This document shows positions 27,821 through 36,479 of a stretch of DNA of 64,000 bases, piece by piece. This DNA comes from Pasteurella sp049941595 (lineage in GTDB: Bacteria; Pseudomonadota; Gammaproteobacteria; Enterobacterales; Pasteurellaceae). Position 1 is the stretch's first letter, and every line of letters begins with the position of its first letter. Both the position numbers and the translations under genes were made by a program. Below the pieces are notes generated by a model. That model did not search any database, had not been told where the DNA came from, and saw nothing but the letters and a program-made list of their open reading frames with translations. The stretch lies in contig JBNFNA010000004.1 in the NCBI GenBank assembly GCA_049941595.1, forward strand, positions 329,871-393,870, in the 5' to 3' direction.

Positions 27821-28822
27821 TTAATATGAAGCAAGTTTTTCAAGTGTAGCAAATCCTTTGCCACTGGCGATAACATCGAGCACTTGTTCTGCATTTTGTG
27901 CGATATTTTCTTGACCAAATAATTTCATTAGCATTGCGGTATTGATTGCCACCGCTTGATTATGTGCTGTTTGTCCCTTGCCTTGTAAAAGTGCAGTGAT
28001 TATTTTTGCATTTTCAGCAGGATTTCCCCCTTTTAGACAATCCAGAGATTGGGTTTGAAAGCCAAAATCCTGTGGCGAAAGGGTATAACGCTCAATTTTG
28101 CCATCACGAACTTCAGCCACTTCGGTTTTGCCGTGTAACGCCACTTCATCTAAGCCAGCACCGTGCACAATAATCGTATGTTGGTGATTTAAACGTGCAA
28201 CAGTTTCTGCATAAGGCTGGATTAAATCAGGCGAATAAACACCCAATAATTGGCGTTTGGGTTTAGCAGGGTTAATCAAAGGCCCAAGAATGTTAAAAAT
28301 TGTGCGTGTTTTCAGTGCCTGGCGTACGGGGACGGCGTGTTTAAAGCCTAAGTGATATTGTTGCGCAAACAAGAAACAAAGCCCAATTTCATCAAGTGCT
28401 TGGCGTGCTTTTTGCGCAGACATCGCTATATCAACCCCCAATGCGGTGAGTAAGTCGCTTGATCCTGTCAAACTCGACACGCTACGGTTGCCGTGCTTTG
28501 CGATTTTTAGCCCACAAGCCGCACCAATAATCGCAGATGCAGTGGAAATATTGATCGTGTTTGCACCATCGCCACCAGTCCCAACTATATCTGCAAAAGG
28601 GTAGTCAGGAATAGGAAATGGCTCGGCATCGGCTTGTAATGCAGTGACCGCACCGCTGATTTCTTCGACAGTTTCGCCACGCAATTTGAGCGCAATTAAT
28701 GCACCAGTCAGTTGTTCATTTGAAAGTTGACCACGTACGATTGCGGTAAAAAGAATTTCGGTTTGTTGCTGATTAAGGGATTGTTTTTCAAATAAATGAT
28801 GAAGTAATTGTTCCACTTGCAT
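27821..28822 (-). CDS. trpD: Anthranilate phosphoribosyltransferase
   Basis: TrpD transfers phosphoribose from PRPP to anthranilate. It has 333 residues and is free-standing, not fused to trpG as in E. coli. PRPP and anthranilate motifs are visible: DIVGTGGDGANTINIST near residue 83, KHGNRSVSSLTGSSDLLTALG, and FNILGPLINPA. It is the first gene of the unit trpD-trpCF-ydfG and is headed by its own TrpR operator. Confidence 0.97.
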   Translation of the reverse strand: MQVEQLLHHLFEKQSLNQQQTEILFTAIVRGQLSNEQLTGALIALKLRGETVEEISGAVTALQADAEPFPIPDYPFADIVGTGGDGANTINISTASAIIGAACGLKIAKHGNRSVSSLTGSSDLLTALGVDIAMSAQKARQALDEIGLCFLFAQQYHLGFKHAVPVRQALKTRTIFNILGPLINPAKPKRQLLGVYSPDLIQPYAETVARLNHQHTIIVHGAGLDEVALHGKTEVAEVRDGKIERYTLSPQDFGFQTQSLDCLKGGNPAENAKIITALLQGKGQTAHNQAVAINTAMLMKLFGQENIAQNAEQVLDVIASGKGFATLEKLASY

Positions 28823-28863
28823 AATACATCCTTTGGGTATTTCTTCCTTCTATTTTTAATATA

Positions 28864-28896
28864 CACTATTAAACTAGTATATTTATTTTGTGTCAA
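28864..28896 (-). promoter_or_regulatory. trpD promoter with TrpR operator
   Basis: On the minus strand a perfect -35 TTGACA (28891-28896) stands 17 bases from TTTAAT (28868-28873). The plus-strand core ACTATTAAACTAGT (28866-28879) covers the -10 region, exactly as before trpB and trpE. Confidence 0.85.
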
Positions 28897-29115
28897 GGCA
28901 ATTTTTGACAATGTAGAATGCTGTTATCAGAAGTGGAAATTTGATTGTGTTGGATAAACTAAAAGTGCGGTGGCTTTTTAAAAAGTTTTCATCATTCAGA
29001 TGTTGCAAAATTGTTAAATATCTGCCAGTTTAGTCAGGTTATTTTGTTTATCTTTTATTGAAACAAACTGACTTTCTAAAACCAACATCATCAAATTTAT
29101 GCAAGTGGGGCTGTG

Positions 29116-29988
29116 ATGTCATTATCCATTCTCGCACCGTTAATCTATTTATTATTTGGCATTGTTATTGCACGTTTTCCTGTCAATATTAAGGGGAAAA
29201 TTTCTGCATTTTTAACTCGATTTGTCATTCCTTTCGTGATTGTGTTCAATATCGCAACCTCGCAAAATGGTTTAGTGATCATTATGTTAGGAATGATTTG
29301 TGTTTTATCCGTGATGTTGCTGATAAGTACAATTTTTAAATCCGATCCTGTAAAACGACTTTGCTTTTTTTATCTTAATATTGCTTGGTTAGGTCTGCCT
29401 GTGGCGAGTGCGATTTGGGGGAGTACTGCAGCGACCATTTTAATTGCGATTTATATTGGCAGTTCTTTATTTTGCAATTCTGTTTGTGCTAGTTTAATGG
29501 CGTCTGATTTTTCTTGGAAACAGCGAATTTTATTAATTGTGAAAGCCCCGCCGGTAATCGCTTTAGGGATAGGTGTTTTATTGTTACCTTGGGGAAATTG
29601 GATCGAGCAACATATACACTTCCTTTATGAATTGGCTAAATTCACAATGACTTTTTTCGGAATGATGTTATTAGGCATTTGGCTGTCTAGCACTAAACTG
29701 AAAACAGAGGATTTTAAACAGGCATTGCTGCTTTTCTTGTTCCGTTTTGTTAGCCTTTCGATACTGATTACATTGTGCATTTGGATTGCGAAATATTATG
29801 AATTTGAGCTAGTCACCCAAAATCAACCGATTTTCTATTTAGTAGCGTTATTGCCACCTGCAGCCAATCTGATTATTTTAGAAACCTATTATTTAAACAC
29901 GGGCAAATCCGCCAGTATGATCGCCTGTGGAACCATTATCAGTATGGTGGCGATTGGTTGTTATATTTCGTATCTGTTTATTTTCTGA
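29116..29988 (+). CDS. AEC-family membrane permease
   Basis: This 290-residue polytopic membrane protein has about nine to ten hydrophobic helices and belongs to the auxin-efflux-carrier/malonate permease type, recognised by the C-terminal LPPAANLIILETYYLNTGKSASMIACG block. ATG at 29116 follows a GGGG ribosome site; a GTG one codon earlier is also open. It sits in opposite orientation between trpD and trpG, breaking the tryptophan gene series. Transport of an aromatic acid or tryptophan is suggested only by position. It converges with trpG on a shared terminator. Confidence 0.75.
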   Translation: MSLSILAPLIYLLFGIVIARFPVNIKGKISAFLTRFVIPFVIVFNIATSQNGLVIIMLGMICVLSVMLLISTIFKSDPVKRLCFFYLNIAWLGLPVASAIWGSTAATILIAIYIGSSLFCNSVCASLMASDFSWKQRILLIVKAPPVIALGIGVLLLPWGNWIEQHIHFLYELAKFTMTFFGMMLLGIWLSSTKLKTEDFKQALLLFLFRFVSLSILITLCIWIAKYYEFELVTQNQPIFYLVALLPPAANLIILETYYLNTGKSASMIACGTIISMVAIGCYISYLFIF

Positions 29989-29995
29989 AATACAT

Positions 29996-30051
29996 AAAAA
30001 AACGACCGCATTTTTGAGATAAGGGAAGCACAAAAGCGCGGTCTTTTTTTT
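29996..30051. terminator. Shared terminator of the permease gene and trpEG
   Basis: GACCGC (30004-30009) pairs with GCGGTC (30038-30043), extended by A/T pairing, and is followed on the plus strand by eight T residues and on the minus strand by an A-run complement. It overlaps the last bases of trpG (stop at 30050). Confidence 0.7.
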
Positions 30052-30640
30052 AGTTGTTTCTGGAAGCAAGCAACCAATCGATAGATTGGGCTAAGAGTTG
30101 TGAACCTTGTACCGTTAAAATGCTTTCCGGGTGAAATTGGAAAGCACAAATGGGTAAAGTGCGATGGCGGATTGCCATAATGATTTCGCCATAGCGGGCA
30201 TTGACGATCAGTTCTTCAGGTAAATCACTGCCCATCAAAGAGTGATAACGTGCTACGGGCATTGGGTTGGTTACTTGGGTGAACATTGCTTGTTCATCGT
30301 GTTGAATATAAGACACTTTACCGTGTAGCACTTCGCCTGCGTGAATGACGTTGCCACCAAATGCTTCAATTAAGGCTTGATGCCCTAAACAGATCCCAAT
30401 AATTGGCACTTTGTCTTTTAAACGTTGAATCAATGGCAGCATATTGCCCGCTTGCTGCGGATTTCCTGGTCCTGGCGAAAGTGCCAAAACTGTATTGGGT
30501 TGGTTCAATGCAGTTTGTGTTAAAAAATCCAGATCACAATCATTACGATAAATGCTGACTTGATGCCCTAAGCTACGAAATTGATCTACTAAGTTATAAG
30601 TAAAAGAATCGAAATTATCTAAAAATAAAATATGCGCCAT
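30050..30640 (-). CDS. trpG: Anthranilate synthase component II (glutamine amidotransferase)
   Basis: TrpG releases ammonia from glutamine for TrpE. It is a class I amidotransferase of 196 residues with the catalytic triad Cys84 (GICLGHQ), His170 and Glu172 (FHPES), and the oxyanion motif SPGPGNP at 55-61. It is free-standing, not fused to trpD. It starts 12 bases after trpE ends, so the two subunits are co-transcribed. Confidence 0.95.
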   Translation of the reverse strand: MAHILFLDNFDSFTYNLVDQFRSLGHQVSIYRNDCDLDFLTQTALNQPNTVLALSPGPGNPQQAGNMLPLIQRLKDKVPIIGICLGHQALIEAFGGNVIHAGEVLHGKVSYIQHDEQAMFTQVTNPMPVARYHSLMGSDLPEELIVNARYGEIIMAIRHRTLPICAFQFHPESILTVQGSQLLAQSIDWLLASRNN

Positions 30641-30652
30641 AAAATATCCTTT

Positions 30653-32212
30653 TTATTCGTGAGCTGAAGCCGCTTGTTGATTGGTTTGTATAATTGCATT
30701 AATTACTGCTTGAGCTTTGTGACGTGTTTCATCTGCTTCCATTTGCGGATCAGAATCTAAAACCTCACCACAGCCTGCTTGAATATAAGCAATGTCGTTT
30801 TGCACAAACGCAGAGCGGATCACAATACAGGTATCCATATCGCCATTGGAAGAAAGATAACCCACCGCACCGCCATAACTATGGCGTTTTTGTCGCTCAA
30901 ATTGATAGATTAATTGCATCGCTTTAATTTTAGGTGCACCCGTTAGTGTTCCCATATTCATACAGGCTTGATAGGCGTGCAGTGCATCTAGTTCTAGGCG
31001 CAATTTCCCCACCACACGAGAAACTAAATGCATAATGTGAGAATAACGATCCACTTGCATTAAATCTGCCACTTGGCGTGTGCCACTCTCACAAACTCTG
31101 GCAACATCATTACGAGCTAAATCCACTAACATTAAATGTTCAGCCAGTTCTTTTTTATCCAAACGGAGTTCCAGTTCAAGGCGAGCATCCAATTCGGGAT
31201 CAATATTACCGTTTTGATCAAAACCACGTGGTCTTGAACCTGCAATTGGGTAAATTTCCAACTGACGTGTTTGTTGGCTGTACTTTAATGCACTTTCAGG
31301 CGATGCACCGAATAAAGAGAATTCTTCGTCTTGCATAAAAAACATATAGGGACTGGGATTATTTTTTTTCAATTGTTGATAAGTAGCTAAACTACTTTTA
31401 CAAGCTAATGAAAAACGGCGTGAGGGGACAATTTGAAACACATCACCTTGGTAAATGTGCTGTTTCAAATCTTGGATAATGCCTTTGAATGTGTCGTCGT
31501 CTAAATTGACCTTCACTTCCGTGTTAGCTGGTTGAATGGGCAAAAAGTGCGGTTCAATTTTTTGTAATTTTGCTGAAATTTCTACCGCACTTTGTTCAAT
31601 GGCTTTCTGTTGCGCAAGGTTGAAACAGAAGCTTTGTAATTCTGCTTTCTGCAATTGATGGTCGATCACCAATAATTGTTCTGCTAAATAGAAACAATAA
31701 TCAGGGCAGGTGAGCCCGTCATCCTGCAATTCGACATTCTCCATCGGAATGAAATTCGCAACTAAATCATAAGCAAATAATCCCCCCAGAAAAATAGGTG
31801 TTGTGCTTTGTTGATAAAGAGAGGTTATTGCTCGCAAGCCATCAAATACGGTTAAGGCTTGTAATTTGCTGTCTTCGTCTAGATTGGGGTCTACTGTGGG
31901 GAATTGAATTGATAAGCCAGTTGGCTCATCTTGGCGTATCGTAACTTGATCTTGTAATTTCGCTTTGATTGCTGATAACACGGGAATGCCATTAGGATTG
32001 AGCGCAATAAAATGAACAGATTGTTGTTCACAAGTGATTTTTACCGCGGCATTAACCAGCAATAAACTTTTTAAACTATTTTTACTACTGATTTCTGCCG
32101 ACTCAAGCAACAAGGTATTATTTTGATTGTGGCAGAGGTTTTGGAAAACTAGTGTTGGATCTTGATGGTAAGAAACAACAGTTGTTTTGGTTGTAATAAA
32201 TGGTGTTTGCAT
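30653..32212 (-). CDS. trpE: Anthranilate synthase component I
   Basis: TrpE converts chorismate and ammonia to anthranilate, the first step of tryptophan synthesis. It has 519 residues. LLLESAEI at about residues 34-41 matches the tryptophan feedback-binding segment LLES, and the chorismate-binding C-terminal half has PSPYMFFMQDEEFSLFGASPES, PIAGSRPRG, DLARNDVARVCE and GTLTGAPKIKAM. It leads the trpEG unit. The leader between the promoter and the ATG is about 40 bases and contains no Trp-rich peptide, so regulation is by the operator rather than attenuation. Two uptake signals are internal. Confidence 0.97.
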   Translation of the reverse strand: MQTPFITTKTTVVSYHQDPTLVFQNLCHNQNNTLLLESAEISSKNSLKSLLLVNAAVKITCEQQSVHFIALNPNGIPVLSAIKAKLQDQVTIRQDEPTGLSIQFPTVDPNLDEDSKLQALTVFDGLRAITSLYQQSTTPIFLGGLFAYDLVANFIPMENVELQDDGLTCPDYCFYLAEQLLVIDHQLQKAELQSFCFNLAQQKAIEQSAVEISAKLQKIEPHFLPIQPANTEVKVNLDDDTFKGIIQDLKQHIYQGDVFQIVPSRRFSLACKSSLATYQQLKKNNPSPYMFFMQDEEFSLFGASPESALKYSQQTRQLEIYPIAGSRPRGFDQNGNIDPELDARLELELRLDKKELAEHLMLVDLARNDVARVCESGTRQVADLMQVDRYSHIMHLVSRVVGKLRLELDALHAYQACMNMGTLTGAPKIKAMQLIYQFERQKRHSYGGAVGYLSSNGDMDTCIVIRSAFVQNDIAYIQAGCGEVLDSDPQMEADETRHKAQAVINAIIQTNQQAASAHE

Positions 32213-32249
32213 AAATTTTACTTCTCATACAGCTAAATATAAACTTTAA

Positions 32250-32282
32250 TACTATTAAACTAGTTCATTTTTATTATGTCAA
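32250..32282 (-). promoter_or_regulatory. trpE promoter with TrpR operator
   Basis: On the minus strand TTGACA (32277-32282) is separated by 17 bases from TTTAAT (32254-32259). The plus-strand core ACTATTAAACTAGT (32251-32264) overlaps the -10, as in the two other trp promoters. Confidence 0.85.
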
Positions 32283-32335
32283 GTGAAAGAGTTGAAAAGC
32301 ATAAAATGAAAGAGTAGCTATGAGAGTTGAGTGCA

Positions 32336-32380
32336 ATAAAAAAAAGGATAAAGGTGATTAGAAATTACCCTTATCCTTTA
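32336..32380 (-). terminator. Terminator of azoR
   Basis: An AAAGGATAAAGGT arm (from 32343) pairs with ACCCTTATCCTTT (to 32379) with one wobble; the minus-strand transcript then has eight or more U residues. It lies just beyond the azoR stop. Confidence 0.85.
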
Positions 32381-32399
32381 TTTTATCTTTAAAGATTGA

Positions 32400-32990
32400 T
32401 TAACAACCTGTTAAGAATTGATCGATTTGTGCTTTTGCTTGGGTTTGTGCTTTTTCTACTGCTTCAGCGCCCATTCCTAAACCTTCCGCATAAACAAATT
32501 CAACATCAGTGATACCAATAAAGCCTAAAATTGTTTTCATATAAGCTGCCACTAAATCGGTTGAGTTGCCTTGGTGCATTCCGCCAGAAGTTAAAATAAC
32601 AAGTGCTTTTTTGCCTTTAATTAAACCTTCAGGGCCATTACTAGTATACTGGAAGGTAACGCGAGGGCGAGCAATAAAATCAAAATAGCTCTTCAGTTGT
32701 GTTGGAATATTAAAGTTATACATTGGCGCATTAATCACCACTAAATCACTATTTTTTAATTCCTCTACTAAAGTATTAGACAACGCTAAAAGTGCTTTTT
32801 CTTCTTCGCTGTTTGGTTCACCACGTAATGCATTGGCTGTGGAGCTATCAAAATGAGGGAGTGTATCGGTGGCTAAATCACGCTCTACAATCTTTTTATT
32901 AGTTAATTGAGAAGTTAAATAATCAGATAAGAAATTACTTTGTGAGTTTGTACCTAAAATACTTGATTTTAAAACTAGAATATTTTGCAT
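32400..32990 (-). CDS. azoR: FMN-dependent NADH-azoreductase
   Basis: This 196-residue flavodoxin-like quinone/azo reductase closely matches E. coli AzoR (201 residues). It carries out two-electron NADH-dependent reduction of quinones and azo dyes. Motifs include VLKSSILGTNSQSN at the N-terminal phosphate-binding loop, APMYNFNIPTQLKSYFD around residue 90-105, and FLGFIGITDVEFVYAEG near the C-terminus. It is monocistronic, with its own terminator. Confidence 0.94.
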   Translation of the reverse strand: MQNILVLKSSILGTNSQSNFLSDYLTSQLTNKKIVERDLATDTLPHFDSSTANALRGEPNSEEEKALLALSNTLVEELKNSDLVVINAPMYNFNIPTQLKSYFDFIARPRVTFQYTSNGPEGLIKGKKALVILTSGGMHQGNSTDLVAAYMKTILGFIGITDVEFVYAEGLGMGAEAVEKAQTQAKAQIDQFLTGC

Positions 32991-33168
32991 TGAAAAATCC
33001 TTTTGCTATGTCATTGTGAGTTTGGAATATTATAAATTTTATTATTTCGTAATAAATAGGCTAATTGGAAAAAGATTATCAACTTAAAGTGAAAAATAAG
33101 TGGTTAAATTGCACTTTAAATGAAATGCGTTATTATAACGACTTATTTTTATTCTAAGAGGGAACGCT

Positions 33169-34224
33169 ATGTGGTCTGAAATTGCGGTTGGTTATGGCAT
33201 TTTTATTTTAGAAGTGCTAACCATTTTGTTGGTCATTGCTGGTATTGCTTTTGTGATTTTTACTTTAAAACAACATAAGCAAAAAACACCAGGTGAATTG
33301 AGTATTACAGACTTGTCTACGGAATATGAAGACAACACACAAAAATTACGCGATTTTCATTTAAGTGAAGACGCTTTAAAAGAAGCTGAAAAAGCAGAGA
33401 AAAAAGCTGAAAAAGAAAAAGCAAAGGCAGAGAAAGAGAAACGTAAAAAAGGGGAATTTGTTGATGAACGCAAGCCTCATTTGTATGTTTTAAATTTTAA
33501 AGGCGATATTTCTGCGTCAGAAACGACCGCACTTCGTGAGGAAATTAGTGCGATTATTGGAGCTGCGAAACCTGAAGATGAAGTGCTGTTACGTTTAGAA
33601 AGTCCGGGCGGTGTTGTTCACGGGTACGGATTAGCGGCGTCACAATTAGCACGTTTAAAACAACATAATATCAAATTAACGGTTGCAGTGGATAAAGTGG
33701 CTGCAAGTGGTGGTTATATGATGGCTTGTGTGGCAGATAAAATTGTGGCTGCGCCCTTTGCAATTTTAGGTTCTGTTGGTGTTGTGGCACAAATTCCAAA
33801 TATTCACCGTTTATTGAAGAAACACGATGTGGATGTGGACGTGATGACTGCCGGTGAGTATAAACGTACAGTGACTGTGTTAGGCGAAAATACGGAAAAA
33901 GGTAAACAAAAATTCCAACAAGAATTAGAAGAAACCCACGAATTATTTAAACAATTTGTAGCACAAAATCGACCGCACTTAGATGTCAATAAAATTGCGA
34001 CGGGCGAACATTGGTTTGGACAACAAGCATTGGCACTCAATTTAGTCGACGAAATTGCAACAAGTGATGATCTGATTCTTGATGCAATTAAGACAAAAAA
34101 AGTGTTATCAATCAAATATCAAATGAAAAAATCACTCATCCAAAAGATTGGTATGCAAGCAGAAGAAAGTGCAGATGGAGTATTATTGCGCTGGTTGAGT
34201 CGAAATAATCGACAATTACTCTAA
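33169..34224 (+). CDS. sohB: Inner-membrane S49 peptidase SohB
   Basis: SohB is a signal-peptide-peptidase-A-like serine protease, 351 residues (E. coli 349). One N-terminal transmembrane helix spans about residues 9-33. A highly charged Lys/Glu segment (about 70-95) follows. The S49 catalytic dyad is likely Ser180 in KVAASGGYMMA and Lys232 in AGEYKRT. The ATG at 33169 follows a GAGGGAA ribosome site. Its physiological substrate is not established. Two uptake signals are internal. Confidence 0.93.
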   Translation: MWSEIAVGYGIFILEVLTILLVIAGIAFVIFTLKQHKQKTPGELSITDLSTEYEDNTQKLRDFHLSEDALKEAEKAEKKAEKEKAKAEKEKRKKGEFVDERKPHLYVLNFKGDISASETTALREEISAIIGAAKPEDEVLLRLESPGGVVHGYGLAASQLARLKQHNIKLTVAVDKVAASGGYMMACVADKIVAAPFAILGSVGVVAQIPNIHRLLKKHDVDVDVMTAGEYKRTVTVLGENTEKGKQKFQQELEETHELFKQFVAQNRPHLDVNKIATGEHWFGQQALALNLVDEIATSDDLILDAIKTKKVLSIKYQMKKSLIQKIGMQAEESADGVLLRWLSRNNRQLL

Positions 34225-34473
34225 TTGAATCATCTTTACATAACTTGACTAAATCCTGGGGAGAATTTGGTAAAAGCGAGAATTTAGTGATTTACTTTAT
34301 ATTCAATCGCCTTTACTATATAAACTCTAGTTTTAAAAGAGTTTTGAAGTCACTTACTTTACGATGTATCAAAGTAAGTATAAAAAAATAAGATGATAAT
34401 AATCTCTTAAAGTATAGCTTGTGATTCCTTGGAATAACAAATCTCGACAACAAAGGTAACGAAGGTAAAACAT

Positions 34474-35301
34474 ATGAAATTATCACGTTTATTATTAACA
34501 GCAGTTGCTGCAACTACATTAGTAGCTTGCGGGAATTTAAGTAAAGTTACAGATGAAGGTACATCTGATAATTTAGTTTGGCCGAAAATTGATGAATCAG
34601 TATTCAATCACGACGGCAGCCAATTTGGTTCTTGGCCAAACTGGGATAATGTTCGTATGGTTGAACGTGGTATGAACAAAGACCAACTTTATAACCTATT
34701 AGGCCGTCCACACTTCGCAGAAGGTTTATATGGCGTTCGTGAGTGGGATTACGCATTTAACTACCGTGAAAATGGCGTCCATAAAATTTGTCAATACAAA
34801 ATTTTATTCGACAAAAATATGAACGCACAGAACTTCTTCTGGTATCCAAATGGTTGTAACGGTAACTCATCATTCAGTTTAAGTGGTGACTTCTTATTTG
34901 ATTTCGATAAAGACGTATTAACACCAAAAGGTAAAGAAGTTGTTGATAGCGTAGCAACGCAATTAAAATCATCTGGTGCGAAAGAAGTTAAAGTTGCAGG
35001 TTTCACAGACCGTTTAGGTTCAGCTTCATACAACTTAGATCTTTCTCAACGTCGTGCGAACCGTGTTAAAGCACGTTTAATTGAACAAGGCGTGAATGCA
35101 AATATTAACGCAGTAGGTTATGGTAAAGCACAACAAGTTAAAGCTTGTGACGAATATCCATTCGGTAAACAATTAAAAGACTGTTTACGTCCTAACCGTC
35201 GCGTAGAAATTACTGCATCAGGCACTGTATTAAAACAACTTGATACAGGCACAAACGGTGGCGCAGGTACAACTGGTCCAGCACCGTTATATCACAAATA
35301 A
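34474..35301 (+). CDS. Outer-membrane lipoprotein with BamE-like and OmpA-like domains
   Basis: This 275-residue lipoprotein has a signal peptide with lipobox LVAC, lipidated at Cys19. Residues about 55-125 resemble the SmpA/OmlA (BamE) fold: GMNKDQLYNLLGRPHF followed by an aromatic WDYAFNY and a C-terminal strand. Residues about 135-250 are an OmpA peptidoglycan-binding domain: DFLFDFDKDVLTPKG, VAGFTDRLGSASYNLDLSQRRA with Asp179, and NRRVEI with Arg242. It should anchor the outer membrane to murein and may assist assembly. It is monocistronic, with a strong terminator; the ribosome site is GAAGG. Confidence 0.88.
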   Translation: MKLSRLLLTAVAATTLVACGNLSKVTDEGTSDNLVWPKIDESVFNHDGSQFGSWPNWDNVRMVERGMNKDQLYNLLGRPHFAEGLYGVREWDYAFNYRENGVHKICQYKILFDKNMNAQNFFWYPNGCNGNSSFSLSGDFLFDFDKDVLTPKGKEVVDSVATQLKSSGAKEVKVAGFTDRLGSASYNLDLSQRRANRVKARLIEQGVNANINAVGYGKAQQVKACDEYPFGKQLKDCLRPNRRVEITASGTVLKQLDTGTNGGAGTTGPAPLYHK

Positions 35302-35322
35302 TTCAGTGAAATAATCAAATGG

Positions 35323-35356
35323 AAAAGGGCTTAAATATAAGCCCTTTTATTTTTTT
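35323..35356. terminator. Terminator between the OmpA-like lipoprotein and yniA genes
   Basis: AAAAGGGCTTA (35323-35333) pairs perfectly with TAAGCCCTTTT (35338-35348), followed by ATTTTTTT. It serves the plus-strand lipoprotein gene and overlaps the end of the convergent kinase gene. Confidence 0.88.
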
Positions 35357-36221
35357 ATAGCACTAATATTTTCTCAATATAAGCTTTTGTCAGTGCCACA
35401 TAATGTTTATGGAAGCGGTGGCTAAAGTTGAGTAAATAATAAAGCTGGTAAATTGTTTTTCTATCAATATAACCCTCATCAATTGGATAAGTGCGGTCAT
35501 AATTTTCATAGAATTCTCTTGGGAATGGTTCAAATAATTCTGTGAACGCTAAATCGCATTCTCTGTCGCCCCAATAACAAGCAGGATCATAAGCCACAAT
35601 TTCACCTTTTACCGTTGCACAATTTTCGATCCATAAATTGCCGTGTAAGAGAGAAGGGGTTGGTTTATGTTTCGCTAATAAGCCAGCGACTTTATTTACA
35701 ATTAAATCGATATTGCCAAAATCTAGCCCTTTTTCTTTACATAATTGTAATTGCCAGCCGATACGCTGTTCACTGAAGAAGGTTGCCCAAGTATTCTTCC
35801 ATTCATTCGGTTGATATTCAGGGCCGAGCCAAGTATCAAAATCTAATCCATAGTTTTCAGAACCTTTAATCTGATGGAGTAATGCTAATTTATGACCAAA
35901 GTCTGCCATATATTTCGCATCGTTGCTTTTATCCATTTCGAGTGCTTCAAGTAATAAAAAGCTTTCTGAAATAGAGCAACCTACGCCATAGACAGTGGGC
36001 ACTTTAATGGTATTTGTTTTGGCTAATAAGGTGAGTTGATCGGCTTCAGCACGGAACATTGATCTGAATTTTTTATCATTCATTTTTACAAAAACAGGTT
36101 GGATACCATCATCAATAATCCAAGCGTTGTGCATTTCACCCGTATGAATTTGTTCTTTATGTTTAATAAAGTAATAAGCACCGAATTGATCTGCTAGTAC
36201 TTGAGAAATATGTTTCCACAT
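35355..36221 (-). CDS. Fructosamine-kinase-family protein, YniA-like
   Basis: This 288-residue protein aligns along its length with E. coli YniA (286), a fructosamine-3-kinase/choline-kinase-fold protein. Recognisable parts are the N-terminal MWKHISQVLADQFGAYY, AEADQLTLLAKTNTIKVP, TWATFFSEQRIGWQLQL and DPACYWGDRECDLAFTELF, which holds the metal-binding Asp. The catalytic loop reads HGNLWIENC, where active family members usually have HGDLW; the codon is AAT, so the catalytic Asp is replaced by Asn. It is divergent from putP. One uptake signal is at 35489-35497. Confidence 0.88.
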   Translation of the reverse strand: MWKHISQVLADQFGAYYFIKHKEQIHTGEMHNAWIIDDGIQPVFVKMNDKKFRSMFRAEADQLTLLAKTNTIKVPTVYGVGCSISESFLLLEALEMDKSNDAKYMADFGHKLALLHQIKGSENYGLDFDTWLGPEYQPNEWKNTWATFFSEQRIGWQLQLCKEKGLDFGNIDLIVNKVAGLLAKHKPTPSLLHGNLWIENCATVKGEIVAYDPACYWGDRECDLAFTELFEPFPREFYENYDRTYPIDEGYIDRKTIYQLYYLLNFSHRFHKHYVALTKAYIEKILVL

Positions 36222-36374
36222 AGCGCCTCCGACGATTGATAACGGTTATTTTCACAGTCTAAAAGATTGTTTAAAAAATACTGTGATTGAAGTCAAAATT
36301 CTTTTATTTAGCAGTGAAAAATAATGAAATAAAGAGGAATATTTTTATTTTTAAACAATGTAAGCGGTTTCAAG

Positions 36375-36390
36375 TGTGATCTAGGTTGTA
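36375..36390. promoter_or_regulatory. Possible CRP site upstream of putP
   Basis: TGTGATCTAGGTTGTA matches the E. coli CRP consensus TGTGATCTAGATCACA at 12 of 16 bases, with a perfect left half and poor right half, 90 bases before the putP start. Catabolite control of proline use would be sensible, but the site is weak. Confidence 0.4.
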
Positions 36391-36479
36391 AATTTGGAAA
36401 AACACTGTTGTAAAATTGTTAATATTGTGTGATTTTTGTTCCGCCCTTTTATCCCTCTCTATTTATCAGGAGAACTTCT

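Noticed and set aside
32213..32282. Trp attenuator leader before trpE
   Set aside because: The leader is only about 40 bases, with no Trp-rich peptide and no alternative hairpins.
34352..34379. Perfect 9-bp inverted repeat ACTTACTTT/AAAGTAAGT upstream of the lipoprotein gene
   Set aside because: No T-run on either strand and no known regulator; it may stabilise the 5' leader but I cannot support a function.
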